A stretch of 64,000 nt of DNA from Alcaligenaceae bacterium CGII-47. GTDB lineage: Bacteria > Pseudomonadota > Gammaproteobacteria > Burkholderiales > Burkholderiaceae_B. Numbering within the stretch: position 1 is the first letter of the stretch; each line of letters begins with the position of its first letter. The stretch lies in the NCBI GenBank assembly GCA_019166125.1, contig JAHTBO010000003.1:66985-130984 (forward strand), given 5' to 3'. The position numbers and the translations under genes are program-made. The notes beneath the pieces were generated by a model, which saw nothing but the letters and a program-made list of their open reading frames with translations, did no database searches and had not been told where the DNA came from. This document shows, in pieces, positions 45,799-56,390 of this stretch.

Positions 45799-46431
45799 CT
45801 ATAAGTTGTGCAGACGTGTATTCAGGGTGTAGGTTCCCGTAATCGAGGCCTGATCAAGAATGTGCCCCTGCATGGCCTGGAGCACCTGTGCGCCAGTAAA
45901 ACGCCCCGTGACGTCCAGCTCGGCCACATCCAATGCATAGACGGTAAAGACATAGCGATGCACGAGTGCGTCGTTCCATGGCGGACAAGGGCCATCGTAG
46001 CCAAAATAATCGCCATTCATGTCGCGATCCGTCGCAAACCACGATGTGTAGTCATTGATGCCCTGACGCGTCCCATCGAGCGCCAGCGGGCCTGCCTTGC
46101 CCCGCGGCGTGATCCCGCTGGAATAGGCGCCCTCGGGGATTTCTCGGGTGTGGAGATCGATATCGACCAGCACCCAATGGTAGAAGTCCACCCGGGGCAG
46201 ATCAGCAGGCACCTCGCGCTCTTTTTGGTTGACATCATCGGCGCGGCTCGGTGCATCCGGGTCGCAGCATATAACGACGAAAGATTGCACCTGTTGTGGC
46301 GTATCCGACCAGGCCAAATGCGGGTTGACGTTGGCAGCAAGGGCGACGTGGGTACGCGCATCGATCTTGGCAAACGCATTATGTTCCGGGATCACCCCAT
46401 GATCAACGAAAGAAGTACTGTGCAGCTTCAT
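45799..46431 (-). CDS. YbhB/YbcL-type PEBP (phosphatidylethanolamine-binding) protein
   Basis: A 210-residue protein of the bacterial PEBP/Raf-kinase-inhibitor-like family. It has the expected ligand pocket motifs DPDAPSRADDV (about residues 66-76), FYHWVLVDID and GYDGPCPPWNDALVHRYVFTVYALD. No signal peptide, so it is probably cytoplasmic. Strong AGGAGG is 5 bases before ATG at 46431. Biochemical role unknown. It lies between tyrS and glyA on the same strand; 75 bp separate its stop from the glyA start. Confidence 0.93.
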   Translation of the reverse strand: MKLHSTSFVDHGVIPEHNAFAKIDARTHVALAANVNPHLAWSDTPQQVQSFVVICCDPDAPSRADDVNQKEREVPADLPRVDFYHWVLVDIDLHTREIPEGAYSSGITPRGKAGPLALDGTRQGINDYTSWFATDRDMNGDYFGYDGPCPPWNDALVHRYVFTVYALDVAELDVTGRFTGAQVLQAMQGHILDQASITGTYTLNTRLHNL

Positions 46432-46448
46432 GAACACCTCCTGAAAGG

Positions 46449-47678
46449 TCAAGGGGTCAGAGTAACCCGCGCGAACTTGCGCTTACCCACCCGCATCACA
46501 TACGTGCCAGCTGGCAATTGCAGCGCCTTATCTGCAATGCGCTCGCCATCGACGCGTACGCCACCCTGCTCGATATTTCGTTGCGCCTCGGCGCCCGAGG
46601 CGCATAAGCCTGCCTCGCGCAATACCTTTAGTATCCCCATGGGGGCTGCGCCCACCGTGAGCTCGGGGATATTCTCGGGAATTTCGCCGTCGCGAAACTG
46701 TGCATTGAAATGCGCCAGCGCAAGTTCACCCGCCTGGCGCGAGTGGAATCGCCCCACCAGCTCTTGGGCGAGCAGGACTTTCGCGTCACGCGGATTGCGT
46801 CCGGCATCAATCTCGGCCTGCAAGCTACGGATCTGATCGAGCGTCTGAAAGGACAGCAGCTCGTAGTATCGCCACATCAAGGTATCCGAGATCGACATGA
46901 GTTTACCGAACATGCTGTCTGGTGTCTCGGAGATCCCGATGTAGTTGCCCTTGGATTTGGACATCTTTTCGACGCCGTCGGTCCCCTCTAGTAAGGGCAT
47001 GGTCAGGACGCACTGGGGCTCCATACCGTATTCCTTCTGCAGCTCGCGTCCAACCAGCAGATTGAATTTTTGGTCGGTACCACCCAGTTCCAAATCAGCC
47101 CTGAGCGCCACCGAGTCATAGCCCTGGAGCAGTGGATATAGAAACTCGTGCACGGAAATCGGGATCCCGCCCTTAAACCGCTTTGTGAAATCATCGCGCT
47201 CCATCATGCGTGCCACGGTATAGCGCGAGGCGAGCTTGATCAGACCGCGCGTGCCTAATGGATCACACCACTCGGAGTTATAGCGAATTTCGGTGCGGGC
47301 GGGGTCAAGCACCAGACTGGCCTGAGCGTAATAGGTCTTGGCGTTTTCTTGGATCTGCTCGGGCGTAAGGGGCGGGCGCGTGGCATTGCGCCCGCTCGGG
47401 TCGCCGATCAAAGCGGTAAAGTCCCCGATCAAAAAAATCACGGTATGACCCAGATCCTGCAGCTGGCGCATTTTGTTTAGAACAACGGTATGGCCCAGAT
47501 GAATATCGGGTGCGGTCGGATCCAGCCCAAGCTTAATGCGCAAAGGCGTGCCGGTCTGGCGGCTACGAGTGAGTTTAGTGATGAATTCAGATACGACAAG
47601 CAGTTCGTCGCAACCCCGCTGAACAACACGCAAATCGGCATCGGTCTGGGAATCAACAGGGGCAAGGGGGGACGACAT
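46449..47678 (-). CDS. tyrS: Tyrosyl-tRNA synthetase
   Basis: A 409-residue class I aminoacyl-tRNA synthetase. HIGH-type motif is HLGHTVVL (about residues 61-68), the KMSKS motif KMSKSKGN (about 246) and the C-terminal S4 domain ([15 protein letters not shown]) are present. This length and arrangement match the TyrS class found in Burkholderiales (about 400-410). GTG or other starts are not needed; ATG at 47678 fits. Divergent from the M23 peptidase gene across about 190 bp. Confidence 0.97.
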   Translation of the reverse strand: MSSPLAPVDSQTDADLRVVQRGCDELLVVSEFITKLTRSRQTGTPLRIKLGLDPTAPDIHLGHTVVLNKMRQLQDLGHTVIFLIGDFTALIGDPSGRNATRPPLTPEQIQENAKTYYAQASLVLDPARTEIRYNSEWCDPLGTRGLIKLASRYTVARMMERDDFTKRFKGGIPISVHEFLYPLLQGYDSVALRADLELGGTDQKFNLLVGRELQKEYGMEPQCVLTMPLLEGTDGVEKMSKSKGNYIGISETPDSMFGKLMSISDTLMWRYYELLSFQTLDQIRSLQAEIDAGRNPRDAKVLLAQELVGRFHSRQAGELALAHFNAQFRDGEIPENIPELTVGAAPMGILKVLREAGLCASGAEAQRNIEQGGVRVDGERIADKALQLPAGTYVMRVGKRKFARVTLTP

Positions 47679-47870
47679 AATATACCGTTTTGGTAGAAAA
47701 GATGAAAAATTGCTCGAAAAATCACAGGCAATGCGCTAGCATAACGTGCAGACGCAGCTTCTGTACAACAATTCGACATTTTACTAGGCATGCACGGGCT
47801 CACATCTTAGCAGAGGTAGCCAGGCACCCCAGGGACATGCGTAGCCCCCGAGAACCAAAATACCCACCTC

Positions 47871-49208
47871 ATGAACCTCGACGAAAGCCCACATCCTACA
47901 CGCCACCGAATCACCAAAAGCCTGCTCATCGCAGCGACGGGGTTATTTATCACCGCTGCGGCATTGGCTGTCGTCAAGCCTCCCGAAGCCCCTCTGCCGG
48001 CTTATGTTGCGCTCCAGACGCTCGAGCTCTCGCCCATACATGCGCGATCGGCCGATATCACGCCCGCACCTTTCATTGCCGAAACTCGGATCCGCCGTGG
48101 TGACACCATGGCTGCCGTGCTACAGCGTCTGAAGGTCGACGACCCCGGCCTACAGCCCTTTCTCGTACAAAACAAAGATGCCCGCTCCATCTACAAGCTC
48201 TACCCGGGACGCGTGGTTCAGGCCGCACTAGATGATCGTGGCGCACTAGTATGGCTGCGCTACAAACACACGCCTGGTACGCAGGACAGTGATGGCTTTG
48301 TCTCCAAATGGCTCGAGGTGCGCCCTGATGGCTCAGGTGACTTTACGGCTACCGAGCATCGTACCCCAGCCGAGGTCGAGGTTCGCATCGCCGAAGGCAA
48401 TATCACCAGCTCGCTTTTTGGTGCCGCTGATAGTGCCGATATCCCCGACGCCATCACAATCGAGATGGTTGACATCCTCAGTAGCAAAATCGATTTTGTT
48501 AAGGATCTACGCCAAGGCGATAAGTTCCGCGTCGTCTACGATGCCTATACGCACGAAGGCCGCGAAGTTGGCACAGGCAAAATCCGTGCCTTGGAATTTC
48601 TTAACCGCGGCCAGACCTATAGCGCCGTCTGGTATGCCCCCGATAATGACCAGGGTGCCTACTATGATTTCGCCGGCAATAGTCTGAAGGGTGCCTTTCT
48701 GCGCAATGCCATCAAGTTCACACGCATCACTTCACGTTTTGGCTTGCGCAAGCACCCCATCCACAAGCAATGGCGCGGCCACAACGGTGTCGACTATGCG
48801 GCCCCCTCAGGAACGCCCATCCGGGCGACAGCTGATGGCACGGTTGAATTCATAGGCCGCCAAAATGGTTATGGCAACGTCATCATCCTCAGGAACTACG
48901 GCAACTACTCTACCCTATACGCTCACCAAAGCCGTTTTGCTGCAGGACTGCGCCGCGGAGCCAAGGTCGAGCAAGGCCAGATCATCGGCTATGTGGGCTC
49001 AACGGGCTGGGCCACGGGCCCCCACCTTCACTACGAATTCCGTATCGCCAAAAAGCCAGTTGATCCGCTCGCCGTTGATTTACCCGTGACGCGCCCATTA
49101 GAGCCGGCGCAGCGCAAGGCCTTCCAAAGCGTCGTCGCACAGTATCAGACGCACATCGACTTCCTGGCCCGAATCCAGGACACCAAACAAGACCTCGCAC
49201 AACGCTAA
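47871..49208 (+). CDS. M23-family peptidoglycan endopeptidase
   Basis: A 445-residue cell-wall enzyme of the MepM/YebA type. The N-terminal region has one hydrophobic anchor (LLIAATGLFITAAALAVV, about residues 18-35), then a LysM/OapA-like region (RIRRGDTMAAVLQRLKVDDPGL), a linker, and the M23 zinc domain: HNGVDYAAPSGTP (HxxxD, about 304) and HLHYEF (HxH, about 385). It cleaves peptide cross-links of peptidoglycan. anmK follows after 12 bp, a frequent pairing in Proteobacteria and consistent with cell-wall turnover. Confidence 0.94.
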   Translation: MNLDESPHPTRHRITKSLLIAATGLFITAAALAVVKPPEAPLPAYVALQTLELSPIHARSADITPAPFIAETRIRRGDTMAAVLQRLKVDDPGLQPFLVQNKDARSIYKLYPGRVVQAALDDRGALVWLRYKHTPGTQDSDGFVSKWLEVRPDGSGDFTATEHRTPAEVEVRIAEGNITSSLFGAADSADIPDAITIEMVDILSSKIDFVKDLRQGDKFRVVYDAYTHEGREVGTGKIRALEFLNRGQTYSAVWYAPDNDQGAYYDFAGNSLKGAFLRNAIKFTRITSRFGLRKHPIHKQWRGHNGVDYAAPSGTPIRATADGTVEFIGRQNGYGNVIILRNYGNYSTLYAHQSRFAAGLRRGAKVEQGQIIGYVGSTGWATGPHLHYEFRIAKKPVDPLAVDLPVTRPLEPAQRKAFQSVVAQYQTHIDFLARIQDTKQDLAQR

Positions 49209-49220
49209 CGTATCCGGCCA

Positions 49221-50336
49221 ATGGCTACGCAAACTCAGGGCAGCGAAACCTATATTGGCCTGATGTCGGGCACCAGCATGGACGGCATAGACGGCGTGCT
49301 GGCTGATCTGTCTACGCCAGGGAAAATACGCACCCTCGCCGCTGTATCGCTGCCCATGCCGCCCGCCCTGCGCGATGCGTTCCTCGCCCTCAACATCCCG
49401 GGGCACAATGAGCTGGATCGTGCCGCACGGGCCGCGCAGGATTTAGCGCAGATCTATGCCCAAGCCACTACATCGCTATGCCGTGCCGCCTCCGTGAGGC
49501 CAGAGCATATCCGCGCCATTGGCGCACATGGCCAAACCGTGCGGCATGCACCTGAGTCTGGCTACTCCATACAACTCAATGCTCCCGCCGCACTCGCCGA
49601 ACAAACGGGCATCGCTGTCGTTGCAGATTTTCGGGCACGAGACATCGCGGCAGGTGGCCAAGGGGCACCGCTCGTGCCGGCCTTTCATGCCGCCTGGTTT
49701 GGCTGCGCCATCCCCCGGGTTATTCTGAACCTGGGCGGCATTGCTAATGTAACGGTGTTGGGCCAGGATGTTTTAGGCTTTGACACAGGCCCGGCCAATA
49801 TGCTGATGGATCTATGGGCACAACAACATACGGGGCACGCCTATGACCGGAATGGTCAATGGGCCGCACAGGGCCAATGCCAGACTGCCCTGCTTGAGCA
49901 GATGCTTGCAGATCCCTGGTTTGAACGCCCACCACCCAAATCCACGGGGCGTGATCAGTTCAATGCGCAATGGCTGGACAAGCAACTTAGTCGCGCACCC
50001 GGCACGCGTACGCTGGCACCCGCAGACGTGATGGCGACCCTGCTTGCGCTAACGACACACAGCATCGCTCAGGCGGTACGCAAGCACGCCGCGCAGGCGC
50101 ACGAGGTGCTCGCCTGTGGAGGAGGCGCAGAAAATACATATTTAATGCATGAATTAGCACAGGTATTGCCCTGCCCGCTCGCCACGACGCAACGCGAGGG
50201 GATGCCCGTGCAAATGGTCGAGGCATTGGCCTTTGCATGGCTTGCCCATGCCCATATACATGGCCGGAGCGCCGCACTGCCTGCTGTCACCGGCGCGCAG
50301 CACCCAAGCATTGCCGGATGTCTATACCCCGCCTAA
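49221..50336 (+). CDS. anmK: Anhydro-N-acetylmuramic acid kinase
   Basis: A 371-residue enzyme of the peptidoglycan recycling pathway; it phosphorylates and opens 1,6-anhydroMurNAc to MurNAc-6-phosphate. The hallmark N-terminal motif is GLMSGTSMDGIDGVLAD (about residues 13-29); later blocks include GAHGQTVRH, FRARDIAAGGQGAPLVPAFH, LNLGGIANVT and the C-terminal CGGGAENTYLM. Length standard (about 370). Follows the peptidase gene closely; convergent with erpA 28 bp away. Confidence 0.96.
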   Translation: MATQTQGSETYIGLMSGTSMDGIDGVLADLSTPGKIRTLAAVSLPMPPALRDAFLALNIPGHNELDRAARAAQDLAQIYAQATTSLCRAASVRPEHIRAIGAHGQTVRHAPESGYSIQLNAPAALAEQTGIAVVADFRARDIAAGGQGAPLVPAFHAAWFGCAIPRVILNLGGIANVTVLGQDVLGFDTGPANMLMDLWAQQHTGHAYDRNGQWAAQGQCQTALLEQMLADPWFERPPPKSTGRDQFNAQWLDKQLSRAPGTRTLAPADVMATLLALTTHSIAQAVRKHAAQAHEVLACGGGAENTYLMHELAQVLPCPLATTQREGMPVQMVEALAFAWLAHAHIHGRSAALPAVTGAQHPSIAGCLYPA

Positions 50337-50364
50337 TGAGGCTGGCCGATGATATCGATAGGGC

Positions 50365-50733
50365 TTAGACCGAAAATGACGAACCACAGCCACAAGTCGT
50401 ATTGGCATTGGGGTTACGGATGACAAACTGCGAACCCTCGATATCGTCCTTATAGTCGATCTCGGAACCCACTAGATACTGGAAGCTCATGGGGTCGACC
50501 AAGAGCTCGACCCCATTACGCTCGATCGTTGTATCGTCCTCGTTCATGACATCATCAAAAGTGAAGCCATATTCAAAACCCGAGCACCCACCGCCCTGGA
50601 CAAAGACCCGCAGCCTGAGTGCCGGATTGCCTTCTTCCTCGAGCAGTGCCCGTGCCTTGGCGGCCGCCGCGTCCGTAAACAACAAAGGCATGGGCGGAAT
50701 TTCCAGATCGACATGATCAACAAGACTGTTCAT
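50365..50733 (-). CDS. erpA: Iron-sulfur cluster insertion protein ErpA
   Basis: A 122-residue A-type carrier that delivers Fe-S clusters to apo-enzymes. The three conserved cysteines are in [11 protein letters not shown] (about residue 50) and TCGCGSSF near the C-terminus (about 114-116). Length fits (about 115-122). The start overlaps the upstream gene's stop by 4 bases (ATGA). Family members are essential for isoprenoid and respiratory Fe-S enzymes. Confidence 0.96.
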   Translation of the reverse strand: MNSLVDHVDLEIPPMPLLFTDAAAAKARALLEEEGNPALRLRVFVQGGGCSGFEYGFTFDDVMNEDDTTIERNGVELLVDPMSFQYLVGSEIDYKDDIEGSQFVIRNPNANTTCGCGSSFSV

Positions 50734-51446
50734 TTTGATACTCCTATAGCCTGTTCGGGCGTGACGGCGGTGCCGTCCATACCCAAATCCCGAGTTGCTC
50801 GAATGACGCCCCCCTCGAGTATATCGAGGGTGACGGACTCAGGGATAAAATCCGGCGGAATACGCAGGATACCCGTACTGCGTTGAAATTGATCGAATGC
50901 CAAGGCAAACGGCTCAACGCCTGGGCTTTGCTGTGAATCCGATGGGGCTGCCGACTGACCCAGTGCAGCAGCAGTAAGTTCTATTTTAACGGTCTTTTGT
51001 GCTTGGAGGCCTTTTGCCGTGAAACGCATACGGCCTTTGAACGCTGGCTGCCCTGGCGCATTACGACTGAGGAGCACACGATAATTCAATAGCTCGTCCT
51101 GCTGCTGCACATCGAACGCCCGGATAGCCACCGACCCGGCTGGTGCTGGCGGAATGAGCTGCTCGTAGAATGCCAACTGATCACGTGTGCGACCGAGTTC
51201 CTGCTGCACCCCCAGAAGGCTTGTTTCTAGGGCCTGACGCGTGCCCAGCTCTACCTGCAACTGACTGCGTACCGTCGCCAACTCGGTGTGTGCATCGGCC
51301 TGCCCCGCCTGCGCAATCGTCACCTGCGCCCGTAATGCGTCCATGTCCGCCGTCTGTGAGCCATGCATGCCAAAGTGCATGGTCAACGCCCCAAAGACGA
51401 AGCTCAGAACCAATACGGCAAAGCTTAGAATGATACGTCGCATCAT
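50730..51446 (-). CDS. DUF6776-like coiled-coil membrane protein
   Basis: A 238-residue protein with one N-terminal membrane anchor ([21 protein letters not shown]) and a heptad-like stretch ([22 protein letters not shown] ... [15 protein letters not shown]), followed by a beta-rich domain ([43 protein letters not shown]). Proteins of this form are placed in DUF6776 and lie next to erpA in many beta- and gammaproteobacteria. No function known. Overlaps erpA by 4 bases. Confidence 0.8.
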   Translation of the reverse strand: MMRRIILSFAVLVLSFVFGALTMHFGMHGSQTADMDALRAQVTIAQAGQADAHTELATVRSQLQVELGTRQALETSLLGVQQELGRTRDQLAFYEQLIPPAPAGSVAIRAFDVQQQDELLNYRVLLSRNAPGQPAFKGRMRFTAKGLQAQKTVKIELTAAALGQSAAPSDSQQSPGVEPFALAFDQFQRSTGILRIPPDFIPESVTLDILEGGVIRATRDLGMDGTAVTPEQAIGVSK

Positions 51447-51458
51447 CGCCGTCCTGGA

Positions 51459-52523
51459 TCAGGGCAGAATCGCAAGCTGCTCCAGCCCCATTGTTTCAGG
51501 CAAACCAAACATGAGATTCATATTTTGGATGGCCTGCCCGGAAGCACCCTTCACCAGATTGTCCTGTGCAACCAGCACAATCAACTGATCGCCATCATCA
51601 GGACGGTGAATCGCCATACGCAGCATATTGGAGGCACGCACCGAACGTGTCTCTGGTAAGCTGCCAGCCGGCATGACATCGACGAAGGGCTCATCGGCGT
51701 AGCGCCGCTCGTACAAGGCCTGGAAATCAGTCTCCATCGCCTCGGGCAGAATACGCAGGTAGATTGTAGAGAACATGCCGCGAATCATCGGCACCAAATG
51801 GGGGACGAAAGTCAGTCCTACAGGCGCGCCTGCCAGGCGCTGCAACTGCTCGGATATCTCGGGGTGGTGCCGATGACCGGCAACCCCATAGGCGCGAAAA
51901 TTATCACTTGCCTCAGAGAATAGTGAACCCGTCTGGGCCTTGCGTCCCGCCCCTGATACCCCGGACTTACAGTCTGCAATAATATGATCGATATCCACCA
52001 GCGCTTGCGTGCCCCCCAGCACCGGCGCAAGTCCAAGCAGCACGGTCGTCGGATAACAGCCAGGATTGCCAATAACCCGCGCTTGGCGAATCGCATCCCG
52101 ATTTAATTCGACCAAACCGTAGGCTGAGTCACGCAGGATTTCCGGGCAGGCGTGGGGAAGTTTGTACCAGCGCTCGAATACCGCCGTATCCTGAAGACGA
52201 AAATCAGCAGCCAGGTCAATGATGCGCACATTATGAGCGAGCAGGTGCTCGGCTTGTTCCATCGCCACACCGTGAGGTGTTGCAAAAAACACAACATCAC
52301 ACTGGTCGAGCGCAGCATGCTCAGGGGTCTGAAAACATAAGTCCACACGGCCACGCAGGTTCGGAAACATCTCTGCTACCGGCAGGCCGTCCTCTTTGCG
52401 TGAGGTAATCGCATGCAGTTGTACACGACGATGTTGGGAGAGCAGGCGCAACAACTCGACCCCTGTGTACCCAGTGCCCCCGACAATCCCTACCTTGATC
52501 CGTTCCCCTACACCCTCAGCCAT
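51459..52523 (-). CDS. argC: N-acetyl-gamma-glutamyl-phosphate reductase
   Basis: A 354-residue enzyme of arginine biosynthesis that reduces N-acetylglutamyl phosphate to its semialdehyde with NADPH. The nucleotide motif [16 protein letters not shown] is at the N-terminus and the catalytic cysteine in GNPGCYPT (about residue 155); a second block is [11 protein letters not shown]. Length typical (about 345). ATG at 52523 is chosen because GGGA is spaced 6 bases upstream; an in-frame ATG lies 6 bases further up. DUF6776 follows 12 bp after. Confidence 0.96.
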   Translation of the reverse strand: MAEGVGERIKVGIVGGTGYTGVELLRLLSQHRRVQLHAITSRKEDGLPVAEMFPNLRGRVDLCFQTPEHAALDQCDVVFFATPHGVAMEQAEHLLAHNVRIIDLAADFRLQDTAVFERWYKLPHACPEILRDSAYGLVELNRDAIRQARVIGNPGCYPTTVLLGLAPVLGGTQALVDIDHIIADCKSGVSGAGRKAQTGSLFSEASDNFRAYGVAGHRHHPEISEQLQRLAGAPVGLTFVPHLVPMIRGMFSTIYLRILPEAMETDFQALYERRYADEPFVDVMPAGSLPETRSVRASNMLRMAIHRPDDGDQLIVLVAQDNLVKGASGQAIQNMNLMFGLPETMGLEQLAILP

Positions 52524-52593
52524 ATCCATTCCCGTTCAATACAATCGAATGCTACTCGATTAGCTTAAGCCACAAGCCCTACCCACACAAGCG

Positions 52594-52622
52594 AAAAACC
52601 CCGGTACGCGACCGGGGTTTTT
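52594..52622 (-). terminator. Rho-independent terminator downstream of rpsI
   Basis: A perfect inverted repeat: AAAAACCCCGGT (52594-52605), loop ACGCG, ACCGGGGTTTTT (52611-52622). A GC-rich stem is flanked by five A on one side and five T on the other, so it can terminate on either strand. It is 31 bases past the rpsI stop and closes the ribosomal protein operon before argC. Confidence 0.93.
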
Positions 52623-52653
52623 GAGCAAGGCATAAAAGCCCCACGCGTCGTAA

Positions 52654-53046
52654 TTAGCGCTTGCTGAACTGCTTGCGCCTGCGAGCCTTGTGGAAGCCAA
52701 CCTTTTTACGCTCGACTTCACGTGCATCACGGGTCACAAACCCGGCCTGCTTGAGCTCGGGCTTAAGTGTCTCGTCGTAGTCGATCAATGCCCGTGTGAT
52801 GCCATGACGCACCGCACCTGCCTGACCGCTCTCGCCGCCACCCTTGACGTTGATGTGAAAGTCGAACGATTCAAGATGGTTCGTCAGCGTTAGAGGCTGA
52901 CGCACGATCATGCGACCCGTTTCGCGAGCAAAGTACTCATCAACGGGACGACCGTTGACAACAATTTTGCCCGACCCTTTTTTAAAGAAGACACGCGCCA
53001 CCGACGTTTTGCGGCGACCGGTGCCATAATTCCAATTACCGATCAT
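52654..53046 (-). CDS. rpsI: 30S ribosomal protein S9
   Basis: A 130-residue ribosomal protein. Family landmarks are [15 protein letters not shown] at the N-terminus, YFARETGRM and the arginine-rich ending [17 protein letters not shown] that reaches the decoding centre. Length exact for S9. Follows rplM by 9 bp on the same strand. Confidence 0.99.
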   Translation of the reverse strand: MIGNWNYGTGRRKTSVARVFFKKGSGKIVVNGRPVDEYFARETGRMIVRQPLTLTNHLESFDFHINVKGGGESGQAGAVRHGITRALIDYDETLKPELKQAGFVTRDAREVERKKVGFHKARRRKQFSKR

Positions 53047-53055
53047 GACCTGTCC

Positions 53056-53484
53056 TTAGATGTCCAGAGGTTGGGGCTGCTGCGCGGAATGCGGATGCTC
53101 AGCGCCCGCATAGACCTTGAGCTTTTTGGCCATGGCGTAACCCAGCGGACCCTTGGGCAACATGCCCTTGACGGCTTTTTCGAGCGCGCGTCCGGGAAAA
53201 CGCTGTTGCATTTTCTCGAAATTGGTCTCGGTGATGCCGCCCGGATACGTAGAGTGACGATAGTAACGTTTGTCCTGTGCCTTGGCACCGGTGACAACGA
53301 TATCCGCTGCGTTGACGACGACGATGTAATCGCCCGTATCGACGTGAGGCGTAAATTCAGGTTTGTGCTTGCCACGCAGACGATGTGCGACTTCGCTGGC
53401 CACACGACCGAGGACCTTGCCCTTGGCGTCAATCACAAACCAGTCACGCTTGACTTCATGCGGCTTGGCCACAAAGGTCTTCAT
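53056..53484 (-). CDS. rplM: 50S ribosomal protein L13
   Basis: A 142-residue ribosomal protein ([15 protein letters not shown] start). Blocks: [33 protein letters not shown] and [12 protein letters not shown]. Length exact. First gene of the rplM-rpsI operon; in proteobacteria its leader carries feedback control. A longer frame begins at 53517, but 53484 matches the family start. Confidence 0.99.
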   Translation of the reverse strand: MKTFVAKPHEVKRDWFVIDAKGKVLGRVASEVAHRLRGKHKPEFTPHVDTGDYIVVVNAADIVVTGAKAQDKRYYRHSTYPGGITETNFEKMQQRFPGRALEKAVKGMLPKGPLGYAMAKKLKVYAGAEHPHSAQQPQPLDI

Positions 53485-53686
53485 GATGATTCCTAATAGG
53501 TTAAAAACCGGTGACAATCAATGGTGCCACGATGGCCCATGCTGCCCATACCCGGCGCTCTGGCACCTTTCCGACACGCTGCCAAGACCTTGTGGTGCAC
53601 ATATCGCAATGGATACGCGCGGCCCGTACAGACTATCGTGCCATGAAAAGCCATCCATAATACATCATTTGTGCCATACCATGCAA

Positions 53687-53715
53687 AAGGCACGCGCCGA
53701 TAACGTGCGTGCCTT
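53687..53715 (-). terminator. Rho-independent terminator downstream of dctP-like gene
   Basis: An inverted repeat AAGGCACGC (53687-53695) / GCGTGCCTT (53707-53715) with an 11-base loop. On the minus strand the stem is followed by TTTT. It starts 32 bases after the stop of the TRAP binding-protein gene and probably ends that transcript. Confidence 0.8.
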
Positions 53716-53747
53716 GGGGGACAGCTGTGCTCGAATGGATCGGACGA

Positions 53748-54854
53748 TTACTTCTTTTGAGCCCTGGCCGCAAGCGCCGCACCCAGATAATTATCATAAG
53801 AGCCTTCGGCCACACGGAACCATGGCACGATATCATCGCGGAAGGCCATGTAATTGTCGAAGATCTTTTTGAAGCCGGCGTTCTTGTCGCAGAACTCTTT
53901 ATAGACCTCATCCGAGGCGGCCAGCGAGGCATCCATGACATCGCGCGGGAAGCTCTTGAGGACGGCGCCACCAGCGATCAAGCGACGCAGCGCTGCTGGA
54001 TTATGGGCATCATAGTCGCCAATCATCTTGGAACCTGCTGCGCGTGAGGCCATATCAATCATGGTCTGATAGGCCTTGGGCAGCTCGTTATAGGCCGTAT
54101 CATTGACATACAGTGATACCTGAGCAGAACCTTCCCACCAACCCGGATAGTAGTAGTATTTGGCCACCTTTTGGAAACCGAGCTTTTCATCATCGACGGG
54201 GCCCACGAACTCTACCGCATCGAGTGTGCCTTTTTCCAGAGACGGGTAAATATCACCAGGCGGAATCTGCTGAGGAACGACACCCATACGCGAGAGCACC
54301 TCGCCGGCAAAGCCTGCAGTACGCATTTTGAGGCCCTTCATGTCGGCGACAGTCTTGATTTCTTTGCGGTACCAGCCACCCATCTGCGTGCCCGTATTGC
54401 CCAGTGGGAAATTGATGATATTACGCGGTGCAAAGAGCTCTCGCATGAGTTTGAGACCATCCCCCTCGTACATCCAGGCATACATCTGACGCGAGTTCAG
54501 ACCAAAAGGTACCGCCGTGTCAAAACAAAAGGACGGATCCTTGCCATAGTAATAATAGGAGGCAGTCTGACCGCACTCGACTGTGCGGTTGCCCACTGCG
54601 TCCATCACACCAAAGCCGGGCACCAATTCGCCACCCGGGTACAGACGGATATTGAACTTGCCATCCGAGGCTTCCTTGATCATGTTGCAAAACATCTCTG
54701 CGGTCGAGAACAGCGGCGGCAGAGACGGCCCATAGGTCGAGGTCATCTTCCAGTTGATCTGAGGTGCGCCTTGCGCAAAAACAGGTGCGGCAACCGCTGC
54801 GGTACCTGCGACTGCACCAAACCCGGCTTTTTTCAGAAATGAACGACGTTGCAT
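53748..54854 (-). CDS. TRAP transporter periplasmic substrate-binding protein (DctP type)
   Basis: A 368-residue periplasmic solute-binding protein. A Tat-type signal is at the N-terminus (MQRRSFLKKAGFGAVAG, cleaved after VFAQ). Family features: ECGQTASYYYYGKDPSFCF, KGLKMRTAGFAGEVLSRMG, PSLEKGTLDAVEFVGPVDD and the binding-arginine-containing LKMR. The pattern resembles TakP, which binds 2-oxo acids, but the ligand is inferred. No DctQ or DctM permease gene is near, so it is an orphan here. AGGAGATC precedes ATG at 54854. Confidence 0.93.
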   Translation of the reverse strand: MQRRSFLKKAGFGAVAGTAAVAAPVFAQGAPQINWKMTSTYGPSLPPLFSTAEMFCNMIKEASDGKFNIRLYPGGELVPGFGVMDAVGNRTVECGQTASYYYYGKDPSFCFDTAVPFGLNSRQMYAWMYEGDGLKLMRELFAPRNIINFPLGNTGTQMGGWYRKEIKTVADMKGLKMRTAGFAGEVLSRMGVVPQQIPPGDIYPSLEKGTLDAVEFVGPVDDEKLGFQKVAKYYYYPGWWEGSAQVSLYVNDTAYNELPKAYQTMIDMASRAAGSKMIGDYDAHNPAALRRLIAGGAVLKSFPRDVMDASLAASDEVYKEFCDKNAGFKKIFDNYMAFRDDIVPWFRVAEGSYDNYLGAALAARAQKK

Positions 54855-54958
54855 GATAAGGGATCTCCTTTTTTGGCCTCGTAAAAGACGATACAAACTG
54901 TCAACTTTTATCGATATTACACCGCTTGGGCGTACTCGCCCAAGCAGGTTGCATTGCA

Positions 54959-56326
54959 CTACTGTCCCGCAATGGCCATTTGTTCGATCAGGATAGATCC
55001 TGTGGACTTCGCACCCCTGGGATGCACGTCCGCACCGACCGCCACGATCTGGCGGAACATCTCGGCGAGATTGCCCGCAATCGTTACTTCCTGCACGGCA
55101 TGCTGGATCTCGCCGTCCTTGACCCAATAGCCGAATGCGCCACGCGAATAGTCTCCGGTAACGTAGTTTACGCCCTGGCCGATCAGTTCAGTCACCAGAA
55201 ACCCGGTGCCAAGCTTACGCAACATGGCACGGAAATCATCATCCGGCGAGGTCAGGCGCGAACGTAGGCTCAAATTATGAGAGCCCCCCGCATTTCCGGT
55301 GCTCGTCATCCCGAGCTTACGTGCGGTGTAGGTCGATAGAAAGTAACCCTCTAGCACCCCACCACCCACTACACGTCGAGCCTGTGGACGCACGCCCTCG
55401 CCGTCAAAGGGAGAACTGCCCTGAGCGCCCGGAATATAGGGATTCTCGATCACGTCCAGATGGTCTGCCAACACCGATTTGCCCAGGGTATCAAGCAAGA
55501 AACTCGCTTTACGATAGAGTGCACCACCACTGGTCGCCTGCACAAATGCACCCAGCAAGCCAACCGCCAGCGGCGCCTCGAACAACACGGGAAACCGTCC
55601 AGTGCGAATTTGGCGCGCTGCCAGACGCGACAAGGTGCGCTCGGCGGCATAGCGCCCGACCTGGGCCGCGTCCGCAAGCCCATCTGAACGGCGCGAGGAG
55701 GTGTACCAATAATCACGTTGCATATCGGCACCCTGCCCAGCAATCGGCGCCACTGACAGGCTATGGCGGGAATACGGGTAACCGCCCAAAAAGCCGCGCG
55801 AATTGCCTAATATGAAATGCCCCTCTGTGGTGTCAACCGACGCGCCCTCGGTATTTGTGATCAAAGGGCTCATCGAGAGTGCTGCGCGCTCGGCACGCAC
55901 GGCAAGGCGAGCGGCCTCATCCGCAGTGATCGCCCAAGGATGATGCAAGTCCAGGTCGGGATAATTCAACGCCAGTTGCTCTACCTCAGGCAGACCCGCC
56001 GCAGGATCCTCGGCGGTATAGCGAGCGATGTGCCAGGCAGCGTCCACGGTCTTGTGGAGCGCCTCAGTCGAAAAATCAGAGGTCGACGCCGAACCGCGCC
56101 GTTGACCAGCAAACACCGTCACCGCCAACGTGCGATCACGCGTCTGCTCGACCGTCTCGATACGGCGTTGGCGCACCGAAACTGCCAAACCCTGGCTCTC
56201 GGACACCTCAACGGCGGCATCAGAGGCCCCAGCTGCGCGTGCATAAGTCAAGGTATCAGTAACCAATTGGCGAAACGCACTCTGTTGGGCGGGAATATCC
56301 AGAAAAGAATCAGTATGCTCGTTCAT
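54959..56326 (-). CDS. pmbA: Metalloprotease-related protein PmbA/TldE
   Basis: A 455-residue protein of the TldD/TldE family; TldE (PmbA) pairs with TldD in a protease that processes microcin B17 and degrades CcdA. It lacks the HExxxH zinc site, as TldE does. Typical regions: [59 protein letters not shown] and [28 protein letters not shown]. Length typical (about 450). Divergent from darP across 64 bp, the same arrangement as in E. coli. Confidence 0.96.
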   Translation of the reverse strand: MNEHTDSFLDIPAQQSAFRQLVTDTLTYARAAGASDAAVEVSESQGLAVSVRQRRIETVEQTRDRTLAVTVFAGQRRGSASTSDFSTEALHKTVDAAWHIARYTAEDPAAGLPEVEQLALNYPDLDLHHPWAITADEAARLAVRAERAALSMSPLITNTEGASVDTTEGHFILGNSRGFLGGYPYSRHSLSVAPIAGQGADMQRDYWYTSSRRSDGLADAAQVGRYAAERTLSRLAARQIRTGRFPVLFEAPLAVGLLGAFVQATSGGALYRKASFLLDTLGKSVLADHLDVIENPYIPGAQGSSPFDGEGVRPQARRVVGGGVLEGYFLSTYTARKLGMTSTGNAGGSHNLSLRSRLTSPDDDFRAMLRKLGTGFLVTELIGQGVNYVTGDYSRGAFGYWVKDGEIQHAVQEVTIAGNLAEMFRQIVAVGADVHPRGAKSTGSILIEQMAIAGQ

Positions 56327-56390
56327 GCGGTACCTATTAGGGGGAGACGGTTATGATAGCCAATTGTCAGATATTTTATTTAAATCACTC

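Noticed and set aside
45808-46836. A 342-codon open frame on the plus strand opposite the PEBP and tyrS genes
   Set aside because: It lies wholly antisense to two well-conserved genes, shows no domain, and its composition is that of a shadow frame.
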